Positions 42,901 through 55,619 of a DNA stretch of 64,000 bases are shown here, piece after piece. Position 1 is the stretch's first letter. Each line of letters starts with the position of its first letter. The notes under the pieces were generated by a model. It was not told the origin of the DNA. It did not search any database and worked only from the letters and a program-made list of their open reading frames with translations. The stretch is taken from assembly GCA_012656075.1 (NCBI GenBank), contig JAAKBF010000035.1, positions 62,001 to 126,000 of the forward strand, in the 5' to 3' direction. This DNA comes from Phytophthora hibernalis (taxonomy: Eukaryota; Oomycota; Peronosporomycetes; Peronosporales; Peronosporaceae). The translations under genes and the position numbers were made by a program.

Positions 42901-44045
42901 ATGTTCGTCGGGCCCAAGTTGACGGTAGACCAAGCCATGGAAGTCCTCAGTCATGCGTGGCTTCTCTCGCGAGGCAAGAAGAGACGATTTATGCGCATCA
43001 TGAAGACGCTCACCCGACTACATTGCTTTCAGCTTCGAGACGCCGCTCCTTCTGTTGATAAATCTCGTGTCTTTGACGACATGCTGGATGATACTACAGC
43101 GAAGGTTCGGTTTCGATTTACTATCGCAGAGCTGCAACAACTGGCGCTGAAGCTGCAACTACCCATGGAGGGCATCCGTACAGCTGAAGGTGACATCGTT
43201 CCTCGTGTCGAAGCTTTAGCTATGGTTTGTCGTCGTCTTTCAGAAGCCTCTAAACTATTTACAGTTGCAAGTGAATTTGGGAGGTCAACCGCGGCGTACA
43301 GTAGAGTTTTTGCCGCAACGGTGGCAGTTCTGTACGCCAGACACAAAGAGCTGTTGTACTTTCACGAGGGGCTGATCAAATCGCGCATTGATGCGTATTG
43401 TGTAGCTACATATGCAGCCGGATCCCCTACAAAGTTGTTGGGGATTTATCGATGGCACTAAACAATACATTTCTCGCCCCGGCGCTCGAGAAAATGCAAC
43501 CATCAATCACGAAAACCTTCAAAGATCCGTATACAATGGGCATCCGTCACTGCTTCAACTGGCAGAGCATTCAGGCCCTGATGGAATTATTGTTAGTATG
43601 TACGGGCCAGTCGAGGGTCGAAAACATGACTCTACCCTTTTAAGTCTTAGTGGGGTCTTAGACATTATGGCGGAAGATTCAGATGCTACTTTTGACGGGC
43701 GAGTCATTTATGGAGATCCTGCGTACGGGTGCAGCACGTACGTTTGCTCACCAGCAATTGCAGATAGCGCATCAAGTGTCACATTCAACAGCAACATGAG
43801 CAGTGCGCGCGAAGGTGTTGAATGGGGCTTCGGGAGAGTTAAAATCTTATGGGAATTCTTAAACTGGGACAAGAAGCAGCGCGTACGCCAAGCACCAGTT
43901 GGATTAAACTTTTTGCGGCGGTTCTGTTGTTTAACTGTCACACTTGCCTGCAGCCACTGGGTAACCAAATCTCAATGTACTTTGGTTTAGGACCTCCTTC
44001 ATTAGACTACTATCTACGACGACCCGCTAGTGCCGAAGCTCGCTA
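42901..44045 (+). CDS. PIF/Harbinger transposase (HARBI1-like), frame-broken
   Basis: The first frame (from ATG 42901) has RFRFTIAELQQLALKLQLP and LAMVCRRLSEASKL, the N-terminal helix-turn-helix typical of the family. After a shift near 43415 the nuclease core reads CWGFIDGTKQYISRP, PDGIIVSMYGPVEGRKHDST, VIYGDPAYGC and SSAREGVEWGFGRVK, holding the catalytic Asp/Asp/Glu residues. A missing T at 43910-43914 then leads to FAAVLLFNCHTC and a tail to 44045. This is a different lineage from the relic at 1-830. It faces a Myb-like gene whose stop codon nearly touches its own, the usual two-gene set of Harbinger elements. Confidence 0.8.
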
Positions 44046-45070
44046 GTTGCCTAGTTTTTGCTGATTCAGGATCTTCAATAAAACTCGTGCATTCTTTTTC
44101 CCGTTCTTCTTCGGCCTTGAGTCGAAGCTTCTCAATAAGGAGCTCGTGCGTGCGACGCTTTTCAGCTTCGTCTTTTCATGCTGCAGTTTTCTCTCTTCCT
44201 GTTCACGCTCTAGGTCAAGTCGTTTTGTCTTGTACTCGTATTTTACCTTTTCATCTTCGCCAACTCCGACCAGCGCGCCCGCCAGTGCGTCTGTCACCAC
44301 CCGAGTCGTTCGCGCTTCGTAACCTTCTTCTTGCGACCGCTGGTTCTGCTCGCAGCAGCAGCGCGCTTCTGAGGTGTAGTCGTTAGAGTTACACTTGTCG
44401 ACACTATTCTGCCCGACGAATCCAAGCCTAGCGTATTGGTCGGAGCCAAGTCAACGCCGTTGGAAACATCCTGCGCTTCCCCTCCACATCATTGAATACT
44501 TCTGATTTCTCAACATTGTCGTCCTCAAGATCGCCCATAGCAAGTCGCCGTAGAAGGGTTCCTGAGCTTTCGATACCTCGCTGCTTTGCTGTCCTTTTTC
44601 CTTTTCTGCCTGGTCTTTCCAGTCATCCATTTGATTCACTATATTTTGGAGCAAAATCTCCCTTTCCTCGTATTCCTCCACGGTTCCCGACTTTCTCATA
44701 GACTGGCATTGATCTGCTTTGAATTGGTTGATGAGGTTAGTAAACCGTGTACGCATTGCAGGCCCTTGCTTCTGCAAACCAAACGACGGGTCTAAACGGC
44801 ACTGAATGGCGATTTCATCAAACACTTTCATAATTCCGTTAGTGGTTCCAACTGCAACTGTCCATGGACGAACGTAGTTTACAGCCTTCAACAAGACGAT
44901 GTCGTCAACGGCCGCGAACTTTTGCGCAACGGAGTACGATTCACACCCCGCGCTACTGCTTGGGACTGCTGTTCCCCTTGAGAGCAGGTAGTAGCCGTCG
45001 ACATAGCACCTATGACGGTGTCTGCGTGCTCATTTGTCTCTGAGATGATTGGGTCTTGTCTGGTACTCAT
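44043..45070 (-). CDS. Myb/SANT-like partner protein of the Harbinger element, frame-broken
   Basis: ATG 45070 starts MSTRQDPIISETNEHADTV. One A missing at the T-run 44920-44923 leads to DDIVLLKAVNYVRPWTV, FDEIAIQCRLDPSFG and RTRFTNLINQFKADQCQSM, a trihelix/Myb-like DNA-binding domain. Then EEREILLQNIVNQMDDWK and, in further frames, a charged C-terminal coiled coil (KRLDLEREQEERKLQHEK) ending at 44043. In Harbinger transposons such a protein recruits the nuclease to the ends and to the nucleus. The role is inferred from the domain and from the convergent position. Confidence 0.65.
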
Positions 45071-45299
45071 GCGCTGGCTGCGAGAACGAAAGGTTAATGA
45101 CGAGCAGAGCCTGGTGGATCTGAAAGTGAAAGCATAATCGTTTCGAAACGTACAGTTCAGATGCCATTTGAGGTTGCATAAAATTAGTCTTTCTCGATGT
45201 GAAACGTAAGTCAAACAGACCCCGAAAGTCCTCTATTGAAAACGGCCCGTATATGGTCGATCTGCTTGAATTGTTTAATGGTATCATCAATCATGGTTT

Positions 45300-46100
45300 G
45301 TTGCTCTTCAACGAAATATGCAGTAGCGACGTTCGACTAGGTCCAAAACCATAACATATTCAACCTCATCGACGGTAGTGACACCACTTCCTTCCATGGT
45401 CAGATTAAGTGCTTCGACGGCAGTCTGAAGCTCCTCAAGATCCCAGGTTGGCATTATCAGCCTCCGACACTATTTTTCCTTCTTGAACTTGTTGAACCAC
45501 ACCTCGTTTGGACTCGTAAAACAGACCAATTTAATGCGACTTCGACCTTTAGCGGGCGTTCCATCGTACAGGTGAAACACTGTTCTCCCCTTGTCCCTCG
45601 GTTTTGGTTATGAGTTCACGCATTTCCAGCATGTGTGTCACAGCCCGGGCAACAACTTTGCCGTCTTGCCACCCCCATCCATCTCTGTCACATTTTGAAA
45701 CTTCCTGAACGAAGCTGTGATGATGGGTGTTCCAATCTGTAGTGCTCTAAAAGTACGCGTAAAACAGCGACTTGCCGATTCCTACAACACTAACAGAAGG
45801 TTAATAACGTTAGCTGACAGGGGCAGGCCGGTTTTATCAAATATCACCGTCTCGCCTGGTGCTCCGGTGACCGTCACTGTTCCTTGAACGTCGGACTTGT
45901 GCAGTTGGTTCAGAACCAGCTCGTAGTAAAGAGGGTAGCACTTGCGTACGTAAAACAACTCTTACGTGTACGTGAACTCAGTGGGCAATCCTTTTGGGAA
46001 CCTCCATGGTCGTGCACTCAACCCAGGTGGCTTCCATTGCCGTACCCCTTCCGTTTCGCTTTCGTCTGACAGCACTAACGTGCCGAACTCCGTTGGTTCA
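45300..46100 (-). pseudogene. Crinkler-type P-loop protein relic 3
   Basis: Pieces in order on the minus strand: ATWVECTTMEVPKRI near 46050, FYVRKCYPLYYELVLNQLHK near 45950, VTVTGAPG, a 70-base break, then GIGKSLFYAYF (P-loop Lys-Ser), IGTPIITASF, HLYDGTPAKGRSRIKLVCF, TSPNEVWFNKFKKEK and MPTWDLEELQTAVEALNL. This is the NTP-binding body found in many oomycete CRN effectors; no LFLAK head was found. Stops after YAYF and KKEK and several shifts indicate decay. Confidence 0.6.
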
Positions 46101-46520
46101 ATCGCAATGGCCATACGAGATATTGAGGGCGTTCAGTAGTCACTTGGGTTGCTTTGGTGACCTTGTTGAATATCGTGACAAGGAGAGTTCTTGAGAACGA
46201 GACCTGTCCATAGTAAGCCTTGCTTCGTTTATGAGACCTAACGCAGACTCAATAGCATAGTATAACAAAATCCACAACAACACTTAAACAACAATCATAA
46301 CAATTAATTTTCTCGGACTCGCACCTCGTTCTCTACTTTTGACTTTATTCGGAACTCGAGAACTCTTGTTCCCCTCGTCACTAAGTATTCCACATACGAA
46401 GTACTGCGAGCGCATCTCGTCTGCTGTTTCTCTGCCGAAAAACACAAAAATGGGTTCTAAGAGAAGAAGTATACCAGAAAATCAAAAATGAAAAAAATGT
46501 TTTACTGGTGTTTTCTACTT
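46101..46520. other. AT-rich intergenic region
   Basis: No coding signal. It contains A/T runs around 46250-46500 downstream of the Rod gene. Confidence 0.5.
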
Positions 46521-49500
46521 CTAGTAAATCTGTTTTGGCACTTTAAAACGTTCGAGTTGCGCCGACTTCGAAGATGCCAGGTACACGTCGATTAGTTCCC
46601 AACGTTTGCTGTCTGGACTTACCATCGGGTCTTCGTTACCTGTCTTAGTAGAATCGAGCGATGGAGATGCGATGGGGTGATATTCGTAAAACAGTTCAAC
46701 CACATTCAGGGCAGTCTCCATTCGCTTGTCGTCCAACCTGCACAAATCAATAAACAGTACAAACATTAGAACCGAGATCGTTCGACAATATCCCATGACG
46801 TTACGACGTACAGCAAAGACAAAAGGTAATCGATGTCAGCGGTGGCGGCCATGTATTCTACGAAACCTGGCTCAAATGGGGTGGCCAAGATTGACGAGTA
46901 ATCTTTTCGTTTTGCAGCTTCTGAAAAGCTTTCTTGAATCAAGCGGAAGTTATCAGCAAGATCGCCCGAGTCGCCTTCTATGATCATTTCATTTTGATCG
47001 CCATCGAGAAAGCACGAGGTATCCAGCAACTCATGCAGCACCGATCCGAACGCACCAGCTCGAATAATCCTCACCAGAGCTTCAAAACGCGCAACGGGTT
47101 TAGGAATGACCATGGCGCACTTCACGGCGAAACCATATAAATCCAGTTGACTCACGACTTCTGCTCCGTTAGCCTCTCCCTCAGCCATTTCAGTGAGATC
47201 CCGGAGATGAATAACGATTGCAGGAACGTCGATTTGGTCGAGAAACGGGCATTTTTGAAGCAGGGACACTATCTGCGCTAACGCAGACCGTATGTTGGAA
47301 ACCGCGACTCCAGCAAAGAGGATCTCTCCATCTGTCGGATTAGCAGACAAATTAGCGTCATCGTTATCACGAATGACCATCGCAAATTTACTGTGGGTGT
47401 GCTTCAGCTGGATCATCGGCGAGGTCAGCACTTCTTCCCAAACTTGTCGACCGCAGTTCAGCGATCGCACGAACGACTTCCGACTTAGTGGTCCCAGAAT
47501 GTTTGTCAAAGACCGAATCATGCCCACTTTCACCATGTTTGATAGGACGTCCTCCCATAAATCGGAAGCTTCAATTTCAAAGTCAAGCATGAGCTGGCTC
47601 GCACATCGCAAGACCCACGGCTGATATGAAGAATATCGACGAAGAAAACTGCGCGTGAGGGCTTCTTTATCTGTCTTCACTACGAATGGCATTTCGTACG
47701 GAACTCGTCGCTCTTCAAACGCCATCATATGTGTACAATGCTTTGTGTATTCCAGCAATTCCTTGAAGAATGCGTCAGAGTTATCAATGCCATACTTGGC
47801 GATCGCATACTGCTTGACTGCTCCAGGATAGAGCTGGCCCAGCCGCAAGACCACGCGTAGCGCTCGCATCTTTGCTCGAAACGTAACACCAGCTCGAGGG
47901 AGCGAGTCTTTTACAAACCCGACAAGATAGCTCAAAACTTCTTCACTGAACAAATCACCGTGCTTCACACTCGAACTGGCCATATACAGAATCCGTTTCC
48001 CAAAGTCTTCATCGGATCGTTGTAGCTTTTCCTCTTCAAGAAGTTCGAATGGGTCTTCCTTGCCTTCTTCGTTTGCGGTGTGCTTACCCACTTGAACAGC
48101 TTCTTTTACAAGCCACTCACGAACTAACTCAAGACGCAGTTTTGTCTGTGGCAGGTGAAGCAGCTCAGCTATGCTGCTAGCCACCGTGTTCAGCGTATCA
48201 CTGCTGTGCGTGTAAAACCACAAAGCATATCGTCTGTATAACTCCACGAAAATCTTCTTCGGTTCCGATACCAGTGCTATCAACTGGTTCGTTTGTTTTG
48301 TGCCATTAATTACTTCAGCAAAGCTTGATGTCTGTGAACTCGCATTTCGAGAAGTAACTCCAATTTGACACGCAAAATTTTGGTTTCCAGTCTCGTCAAT
48401 GCTTCATGTCCGGTAAAAGATGTGTTGAAGGGGTTCTCCCCACCATTTCCGCCAGACACTGCAGCATTTAGAGCAAAATCGAGGGACTTCAGTTTCTCTT
48501 CGCACAATGGAAAGTTTTCGGCTAGCCACTCAGCAGCCGTAACCCGGCATTCAGTATCACTTAAGCAGCCTAGAATGCCTTCAAAAAAGCTGAATTGGAT
48601 CGAGCCAGAACTGTCCTCATCCTTTAAGGATTTGCGATTCAGATTCTTGGCTACCATATTTTTCAGTAGCATCATTTGCAACTCGTCCGGCTCGAGCTGA
48701 AGAGGTTGAGCGAGCCCAATCAATGCACTGAGGTTGTCCTTTGTCACTACCCGTGCCAGCACTTTTCGGGGTTCGGTAATCACATCATGAAAAGATATTT
48801 TTCCACATTGGCCTTGTTTCCTCTTTCGGATTCGTTAGAACTGCAATTCCCATCTTGTTGTGCTTGTTTGTCGACAGTTTTCAAATAGTCATTCCCCTGA
48901 AAAGCGGCGAAAACCTTTAGGTTCCGCAACACTTCCACTCGTCGCTCAACTTCTTCACGCCTACGGTATGAAGTACTAGTATGCTCGAGCAACAGCCGAA
49001 AAATAAATAAGAGCCGTTCATAATCCTGGCCCGAAATCTTTGGGATACTTTTGAGCAGCATCTTTACTAAGTGCTGCTCATGGATGTCTTCTACCACACC
49101 GGCGATTTTGTCTTGGTACTCGAGGTCGGCGGTAGCTGAATCTTCCAGCAATAGGGATTCTGCGTAAACGAGTGATGGGAAGTTGTCGTCAATCTGGTAA
49201 TGACGAGTAAACTCCAAAACGGTATAAAAGTCGAAGTTGCTTCGAGTGATCAAAGTTGGCACGAGACAGCGGATGTACTCAAGTCACGGCGCTCACTTTG
49301 GAAGGCCTTGTGATCGCATTCAATGCCAAGTAAGTCCAAGTAATGCCACCACCTCGCGTTCCCTTCCAGATCGACACACTGATGCAAGAACGCAATCTGC
49401 TGCCAGGCCCGAGCAGCATCTGCACCAACGAAAGCCAACTGCTGAAAACGATTGAAGTCCTTTGCCACATTCTCACGAGACATTTGCCTTCGGAACGCGT

Positions 49501-52500
49501 CGAAAGCGCTCTTCTGCTCCATCGACAGCATCAACCTGTACACACACAAAAGCCATGGGTTTCTACATTCATGCCTCAAAACGATTCAACAAAATGACAA
49601 ATATTCGTACCCGAGAGCCAAGTAGTTGTCGATCTCCTGAGACTGGAAAACAGTTGACAGAAGCTTATCCATTTGCGCGTTGACAACAGCTGCTGCGTCG
49701 TCAGGCAGTTCTTGCATAGACAGCAATGCCTGCAGACCGAGCAAGTCCGCCCGTTGCTCAACCAAGAACGACACATAGCGTTTCGATGCAATTGTATCTC
49801 GGGCCTCGACTTCCAGTCGGAGATTTTTGTGTTCGGCGATTGCAAAACGCGTTGCAAGCTTCATGGCTTCGTACCTTGGCAAGACGAAGGAGTCTCCTTG
49901 GTACCAACGGGGGTACAGCGTCCAATGCCCTACACCAGGCATTGCTGTCATAATATCGTGCTGGGTGGACTGGAGAACTTCATTAACGAGAGTCGTGTTT
50001 TGAGAAGAATCAACGTCTCATCGAAGGAGTCTTCATCGCACATGCAAAGAGAATACTTCAAGAGTTCTAAAGTATACATCGGGGTTTCAATTCGCGCAAC
50101 ATGAGCTGGTAGAGGTTGCTGATTCCGGGTGAAGTGAACGTCGTATATGCTTTTCACGTGAGTCGACAAATATAGTGACATTGATATCGCAATCTTCTTG
50201 AGCATGTCTGCTCGGTGAAAGATGGTTGTTGGGTCCAATTCCCCAGACACTTTGAGAGGTAAGCCTACTGCACAGTCATCGATCCCTGTGCTTGATTTTC
50301 GAGAAAATAAGTCGCGAGAAAAGCGAACAGCCTGCAAAATAAATCCATTCTGAGCAGCACTCTGAGCGATGAGAGACTGACACGCTTTTGACTCTATTCC
50401 CACTGCGGATGCAAATCGATTCAGATCAAAAATGAGTCGAGTCCTGTTGTCATCTTGCTGTTGCCCACGGTACGCACATGACTGAGGATCAAAACTCGTG
50501 CTTGTGCGTTGCCGTTTTGTGGGAAAAGAAGAATTGTGTTCACTTGAGGCCACCGCACGTTTTTTACCATTACCCTTTCCAACGAAGGTAACAGTAGCGG
50601 CTGTCACGCTTGTACCTTCATCGCCAGTGTTTTCACAGTCATCGGCAAATAACATTTCTGGTCTCATCAACTCTTTCAATTTGCTCTCACACTTTTCAGA
50701 GTCACGTAGTGCTGAGACGGAAAGTAAGATCCCGTAATCTGCCTCAACCCGGCGAATTGTTTGTAAATCCACCAGTAGCTTATCCGATAGCAAAAACACA
50801 GGGCTACTCACATACGACGTGAGCGTGTCATCTTTGGTAGCAAAGGCTAGCTCCATCGTTGTTTTAAACTCGGGCAGATACGCTGCAACAAGTGCCTCGA
50901 GCATACGCAAAACAAAACACAGCGGCTTATCCTCGCTCTGAAGCTCTGTCTTGTCGGTACGACGCGACAGGTCCAGCTCTTCTGCCTCCATCTCCAGCAA
51001 CATAACGCCAAACTCAATAATCTCTTCCATGAGCGATACAGTCAGCATTGCGTTCGGTTTAGGATCCCTCCGCTTTTTCACGGCTGATAGTGCACCGATC
51101 GCCTTCGAAACTCTGGCGTCAACCTCACTAAAATCTTCGCTAGAATCGGCTAGCAGATTTTCTGTGAACTTCACTACTGCTCGATCGCAATGTAGGTCAC
51201 TGTAAGCATCAACCAGGAGCATTGCATCCGTGAATGCTGTTGGTCGCGATACTTGGTTCAAAATGTGTGAAACCATGCGCGAAGCGCTCTTAGTATCTGC
51301 AATATCGAACCGCTTGATATCATATGCTGTCAGCATATCTTGAATCTCCATTAAGCGCACGTGCTCCTGAATCGCTTCTAGCCGGTACGATTTCCATGAG
51401 AGCACAGTTATGTGCGTAGCTCTTTAGTGCTGGCGAGTATGGTGGGAGGGCAGATCGCAGCAATGCTAATGTAGCATCTGCGCGAATGTTAGCATCAGTA
51501 ATTTCATCTAACAGCACAAGCGCACGAGCTTCTTCACCCGAGTGGGAAGCCTGGATAGATTCCGCTAGCTCTGTGACGTAGTCGCACAGGACAGGGTCAA
51601 CATCGACGTCACAGAACTTAAGATATTTTCTAACGTGATCCCTGACTTCCTTTGTCAGCAAGTCTGGAGCCGATACACGATCCAACATGCTCATAGCAAT
51701 TGTTGCCGGCGTTTCTCCATTGAACACGGACAAAGAAATAATAAAATGATTGTCCACAGCAAGACGCTTGACATGCCGGAGCTTCTGGCAAAAATCTCAA
51801 TACGCTCAAATGCATCCGGTTCCGTTGCTGTCTCCTTGCAGCAGTCGTCGACTTCCGCCAATTTTGCGTGGGTTGCTAATGTCTGCAGCTTAAACTCATA
51901 GAGCGAGAAGTTGTCACCACCGATCCTTGCACTGTCGTCTTCACATTTGATTAAGTTGCAAATACGGATAGCGGTATCCAAATCAGTTTTAGCTGCGGCA
52001 GCTTCAGATCTCTCCAGAAGCCAATGCGCTAATTCGGCAAGCACAGATCGACTAGCATGATTTACTGTAGGATCCAATTCAGACGCCTGAGGCTTTACAA
52101 CACGCTGAATTAACGTGGGCATCACCTCGTTTTGGATCCAACCTGCATAGGCAGATACTGGAAGCGACGCAGGAGACACCGCAGTAGCCTACCGATATTG
52201 CACACAGTGTCCTCGTCTAGGTGTCGGCCCCACAATATCATGACTGCCCTCATTGAGCCAATCTTCATGTAATTTTCCAGCATCTCAACCACGGACATTC
52301 GTCGAAAGAGATGCCATTTTTCTCGAAGGGTTTTTCCGCTTGCTCCCGCTTCATTTGATGAAGAGGTGCAGAGTAGCTGGAATGTTGTCCACTTGTACGA
52401 CACTTCGCTGATCTCGTCACACCATTGCAATACCTTTGCTGGAATCGATGAACGTCTTGATGATGAGGTCGTATATTCGCGAATCGCCCCCGCTACATTA

Positions 52501-54330
52501 AGCAAATGCTTCAAAATGACACGCGAATTATCATCTTCTTCCCCAATACTGCCGGTGCACATATCAATCTTTGTTTGAAAACTCTTCAGTGCTCGCTTGT
52601 GCAGAAGCGACGAGATTGGTGCATTCACTAGAGATTCAGCAATCGTGACAGCGTCCTCATCAAACGTTATCTCTTTATCATCATTGTCGCTAGCATCACT
52701 CGTGAAAGTATCATCATCACTTGCCACCAGCAAAACAGAGACACCGCGGCGAGTTCGATATGCCGCAAGTGTCTGGGATTTGTTATTGCCACCGGGACTT
52801 GCGAAAAGTGCAACATGCAGGCCTTCAGATTGAGTCCACACGTTTTCAGACGACGGCAGCCTTGACACCACGTATGTACTGGCAATTTGGCCTGGTTCAG
52901 GATGTAATACTTGAACCAGTTCTAATGACAATGTTGGGCTTCGATCCTCAGGTAATCGTGCTACAGCAAGTAGCGAAGACACCTCCAGCTCAGGCTCCTC
53001 ATTTAAGGAGGGGTTAAGAACCGCAAAACTCATTATTCCTGAAATGTCTACCTCAAACGACGCGGTCATCTCACGCCAATTCCACCTGCCATTCAGTGCT
53101 GGTTAGCTCAAATAATCGACAAGCCAATATTTAGGAACTGTCATATCTACACGTATACCATGACAGCTTCCCTCCAGACAGTACCACCAGCAACTTGCTA
53201 TTTGTATCAAATGTCATCGCTTCCACATATTCCGATTTGGAGTCGCACACTGACAATTTCTTCACAGCACAAAAGTGTGACTGTCACAAACTTTGATCAC
53301 AAACTGACCTCCTACCGCACGCACCTCAATTCCACTTCGCTCCGCCTGATTCAATAACGAAGTTTTCCAGGCGCTCAGAAAAGCTCCATGGTTTCCAAGA
53401 ATCGTACACTCCTCTTCTTCAAAATGATGGACCTACAAAATGTTTTTAACTTCCATTCCGCATCAGCGCTCAACACCACGTACCACCACACACGATCGTG
53501 CATTGCTTTTCAATCGCCCAACACTTGCCCGTCCAAACCGAATGTTCCTTATAATCACGCTCAGTGCACCCTTGGGTTTGTCAAGCAACAACTGCTCAAA
53601 TTCCGCCAGCCGAAGATCCCAAGTCTCAATAAAACACCAGACGATGTCAACACGACCAAATCTTGTGCGTCACTGGAGCCCACGCTCTTGTCCGACGTTG
53701 CAAACTCGATGGAAACGACACTGAACCACTCCAAAAGCACAAAGAGTCACAACTCCACTCCCTAAAAGCCGTAAACTTCTTTGAGTACCTGTCTGAGCCT
53801 CCTGCGCGCACCACTCGATGACCAAATAATAGTCTGCCGTCGATTTTATACAGAGACAATGTCCCTGCTGCGTCTGCGAGGGCAATGAACTCGCCACAGG
53901 CACTGAAAGCCATGGCCGCCACCTTTTCTGGCATCAACATAGTCTTTTGGTCCGCATCAGTGTCTGACACGTCCACAAGGTGCACCGTCTTCTGGCCCTG
54001 GACTAAAATCGCGCTTTTGGACCCATGGACAGCGATCCACAGCGCGTTTTGGTCCGGAATTGCATCATCACCAGCATTTTGGTCCGGGGTTTGGCCCATT
54101 TTTAAGGGCAGCGTACACAGCAGAGACGAGGTTAACGTCTTAATTTCTTTCGGTTTCTTGCGCGCACACCCTTCGTCTTCTTCCTGGTGTAGTTTGCATA
54201 GCGTTAGCCAGGCATTTAGAGAACCACGAACGCGTATTAGAGCGTACTTTACCGCCATGGTTGATGGAAGTGGCGGCAATTTTTGATATTTGGTGAACAC
54301 AACACGCCGAACCTCCATTATAGCATACAT
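46521..54330 (-). CDS. KNTC1: Kinetochore-associated protein Rod/KNTC1
   Basis: A single minus-strand gene of about 7.8 kb (human KNTC1 has 2,209 residues). The N-terminal part, 54330-53070, is a beta-propeller (KVAAMAFSACGEFIALADAA, SKLLVVLSGGKLSWYTC). The rest is a helical solenoid (MILWGRHLDEDTV; LAHWLLERSEAA; SIPKISGQDYERLLFIFRLL). The C-terminal Rod_C region has DPFELLEEEKLQRSDEDFGK, VTFRAKMRALRVVLRLG and DLWEDVLSNMVKVGMIRSL, lining up with the human C-terminus as I know it. Rod forms the RZZ complex at kinetochores and recruits Spindly and dynein for the spindle checkpoint. Introns: 49536-49610 (75 nt) and 46738-46772 (35 nt). Several breaks need one base in runs (51790-51794, 48790-48793). 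Confidence 0.85.
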
Positions 54331-55049
54331 GTATTATATATTTAAACTATGTAGAAATCATAATATGATACATATTATGTACGATGCTGGGCAACGATAC
54401 CGGTAACGTTATGTTTAAGACTAACGCCGTGTTTTACATTGAGTCGATGAAGTGAAAAATAATTTAACCTACAGGGTTTTGAAGCTAATATCTGATAATC
54501 TATGTTTAACCCATTTCCTTTCAGTGGGTGGGTGGGTTTTGATGCGGTCGACATTCATCTGGGTGTTTCGGGTAGTCGGTATTATACTAAGGGTGAAGTA
54601 ACTTGATCTGACTAAGCAAATGTATGATTTGGCAACACCTTCATCTAATTAAAGAGTGGACACCCACCGATTCTGACATGGATCTGATATACGTGTACAT
54701 GTAACAGGTCTATGAAGATATTTCTGGTGTCCTACCAAAAGAAGATTTTTCGAAAGTATATGCATAGGTATTTAAAAGAGGTTTTATTAAAGGATCGAGT
54801 CCCCTTTTGGAAGAAACTCTGGATTAAAAGCCAGAGAATTAAGTGTGCTGTCGATAGGGTGGTCGCGGGCTTTGTCGTTGACTTTATCTTCCATGTGAGT
54901 GTTCTGAATCTGTCCTGTGTGCGTTTGTGTGTGGATGTGTGTGTTTTGGGGGCGTAAAAACTAGATCGTTCCTGTAGACGAACCATTCTTCATATATTCG
55001 CTCGGATGATGATGTACCGGTATGCTTCCTATAATATCTTCATTGGAAT
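54331..55049. other. Intergenic, no supported gene
   Basis: AT-rich. An 81-residue frame at 54712-54957 is basic then hydrophobic but has no recognisable family and ends in GT-rich sequence. Confidence 0.5.
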
Positions 55050-55619
55050 TTACGTCGCTTTAGCAACAGCTTTCGCCATATTCGAGGCGAAATCGAGATA
55101 AGCAACGGCGATTCCGTCCCACTTCGCAACGGAATATTTGCCAGTTTGGGCCAGAGCGTCGAAAACAGCCTGCGGGTGGACTCCGTCATTGTACCAATTG
55201 ACGAACATATCGTTTTTGAAGCTCTTGCTCTTTAGCATCTTTGCGGCATTGTCATCCAGTTGCACCGAGATAGCAGCCACCTTCTTAGCCTTAGCCGCCG
55301 TAGCTGCCGCTTGAGTTGCCGCCTTCCCATTCACCATTCCGATCGCCAACACCTCTTTAATTTCCTTGATTCGCTCACCCTTTCGGAGATTCTGCAGCTG
55401 CTTTACCGTGGGGAACTTGAAGGCGCGGTCTTCTTCCATGTCGTCATCGTCACTTTCTTCAACCTGGTTCTCAATTTTAGTCTTGAGGAAGCGAAGAATC
55501 CTTTGGTTATCAAGGTTCGCTCTCAGACGTTGGTGTGTAATAGTGTCTGTTGACTGCGCGTTGGTATTTGCGTGGAGAGTGAGCACAGCCGCCACGAGCA
55601 CAAGAAGTGAAGGACGCAT
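55050..55619 (-). CDS. RXLR-type secreted effector candidate (intact)
   Basis: An uninterrupted 189-residue protein. Residues 1-21 form a signal peptide (LLVLVAAVLTL core, NANA-type end before QSTD). An RILR motif lies at about residues 39-42, followed some 20 residues later by an acidic stretch ending EEDR, which fits the RXLR-dEER translocation region. The C-terminal part is alpha-helical and lysine/alanine-rich, with MFVNWYNDGVHPQAVFDALA, similar in style to RXLR effector modules. Such proteins are secreted into plant cells to modify immunity. It sits alone in a gene-sparse, repeat-rich stretch, the usual setting for these genes. A TCACTTA initiator-like site lies about 50-60 bases upstream. 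Confidence 0.75.
   Translation of the reverse strand: MRPSLLVLVAAVLTLHANTNAQSTDTITHQRLRANLDNQRILRFLKTKIENQVEESDDDDMEEDRAFKFPTVKQLQNLRKGERIKEIKEVLAIGMVNGKAATQAAATAAKAKKVAAISVQLDDNAAKMLKSKSFKNDMFVNWYNDGVHPQAVFDALAQTGKYSVAKWDGIAVAYLDFASNMAKAVAKAT

Noticed and set aside
46521..54330. NBAS rather than Rod/KNTC1
   Set aside because: Both have a propeller and solenoid, but the C-terminal segments around 48000-47500 line up in order with Rod_C of KNTC1.
54712..54957. 81-residue frame with basic and hydrophobic halves
   Set aside because: No homology, no promoter motif, and the C-terminal half comes from a GT-rich low-complexity run.
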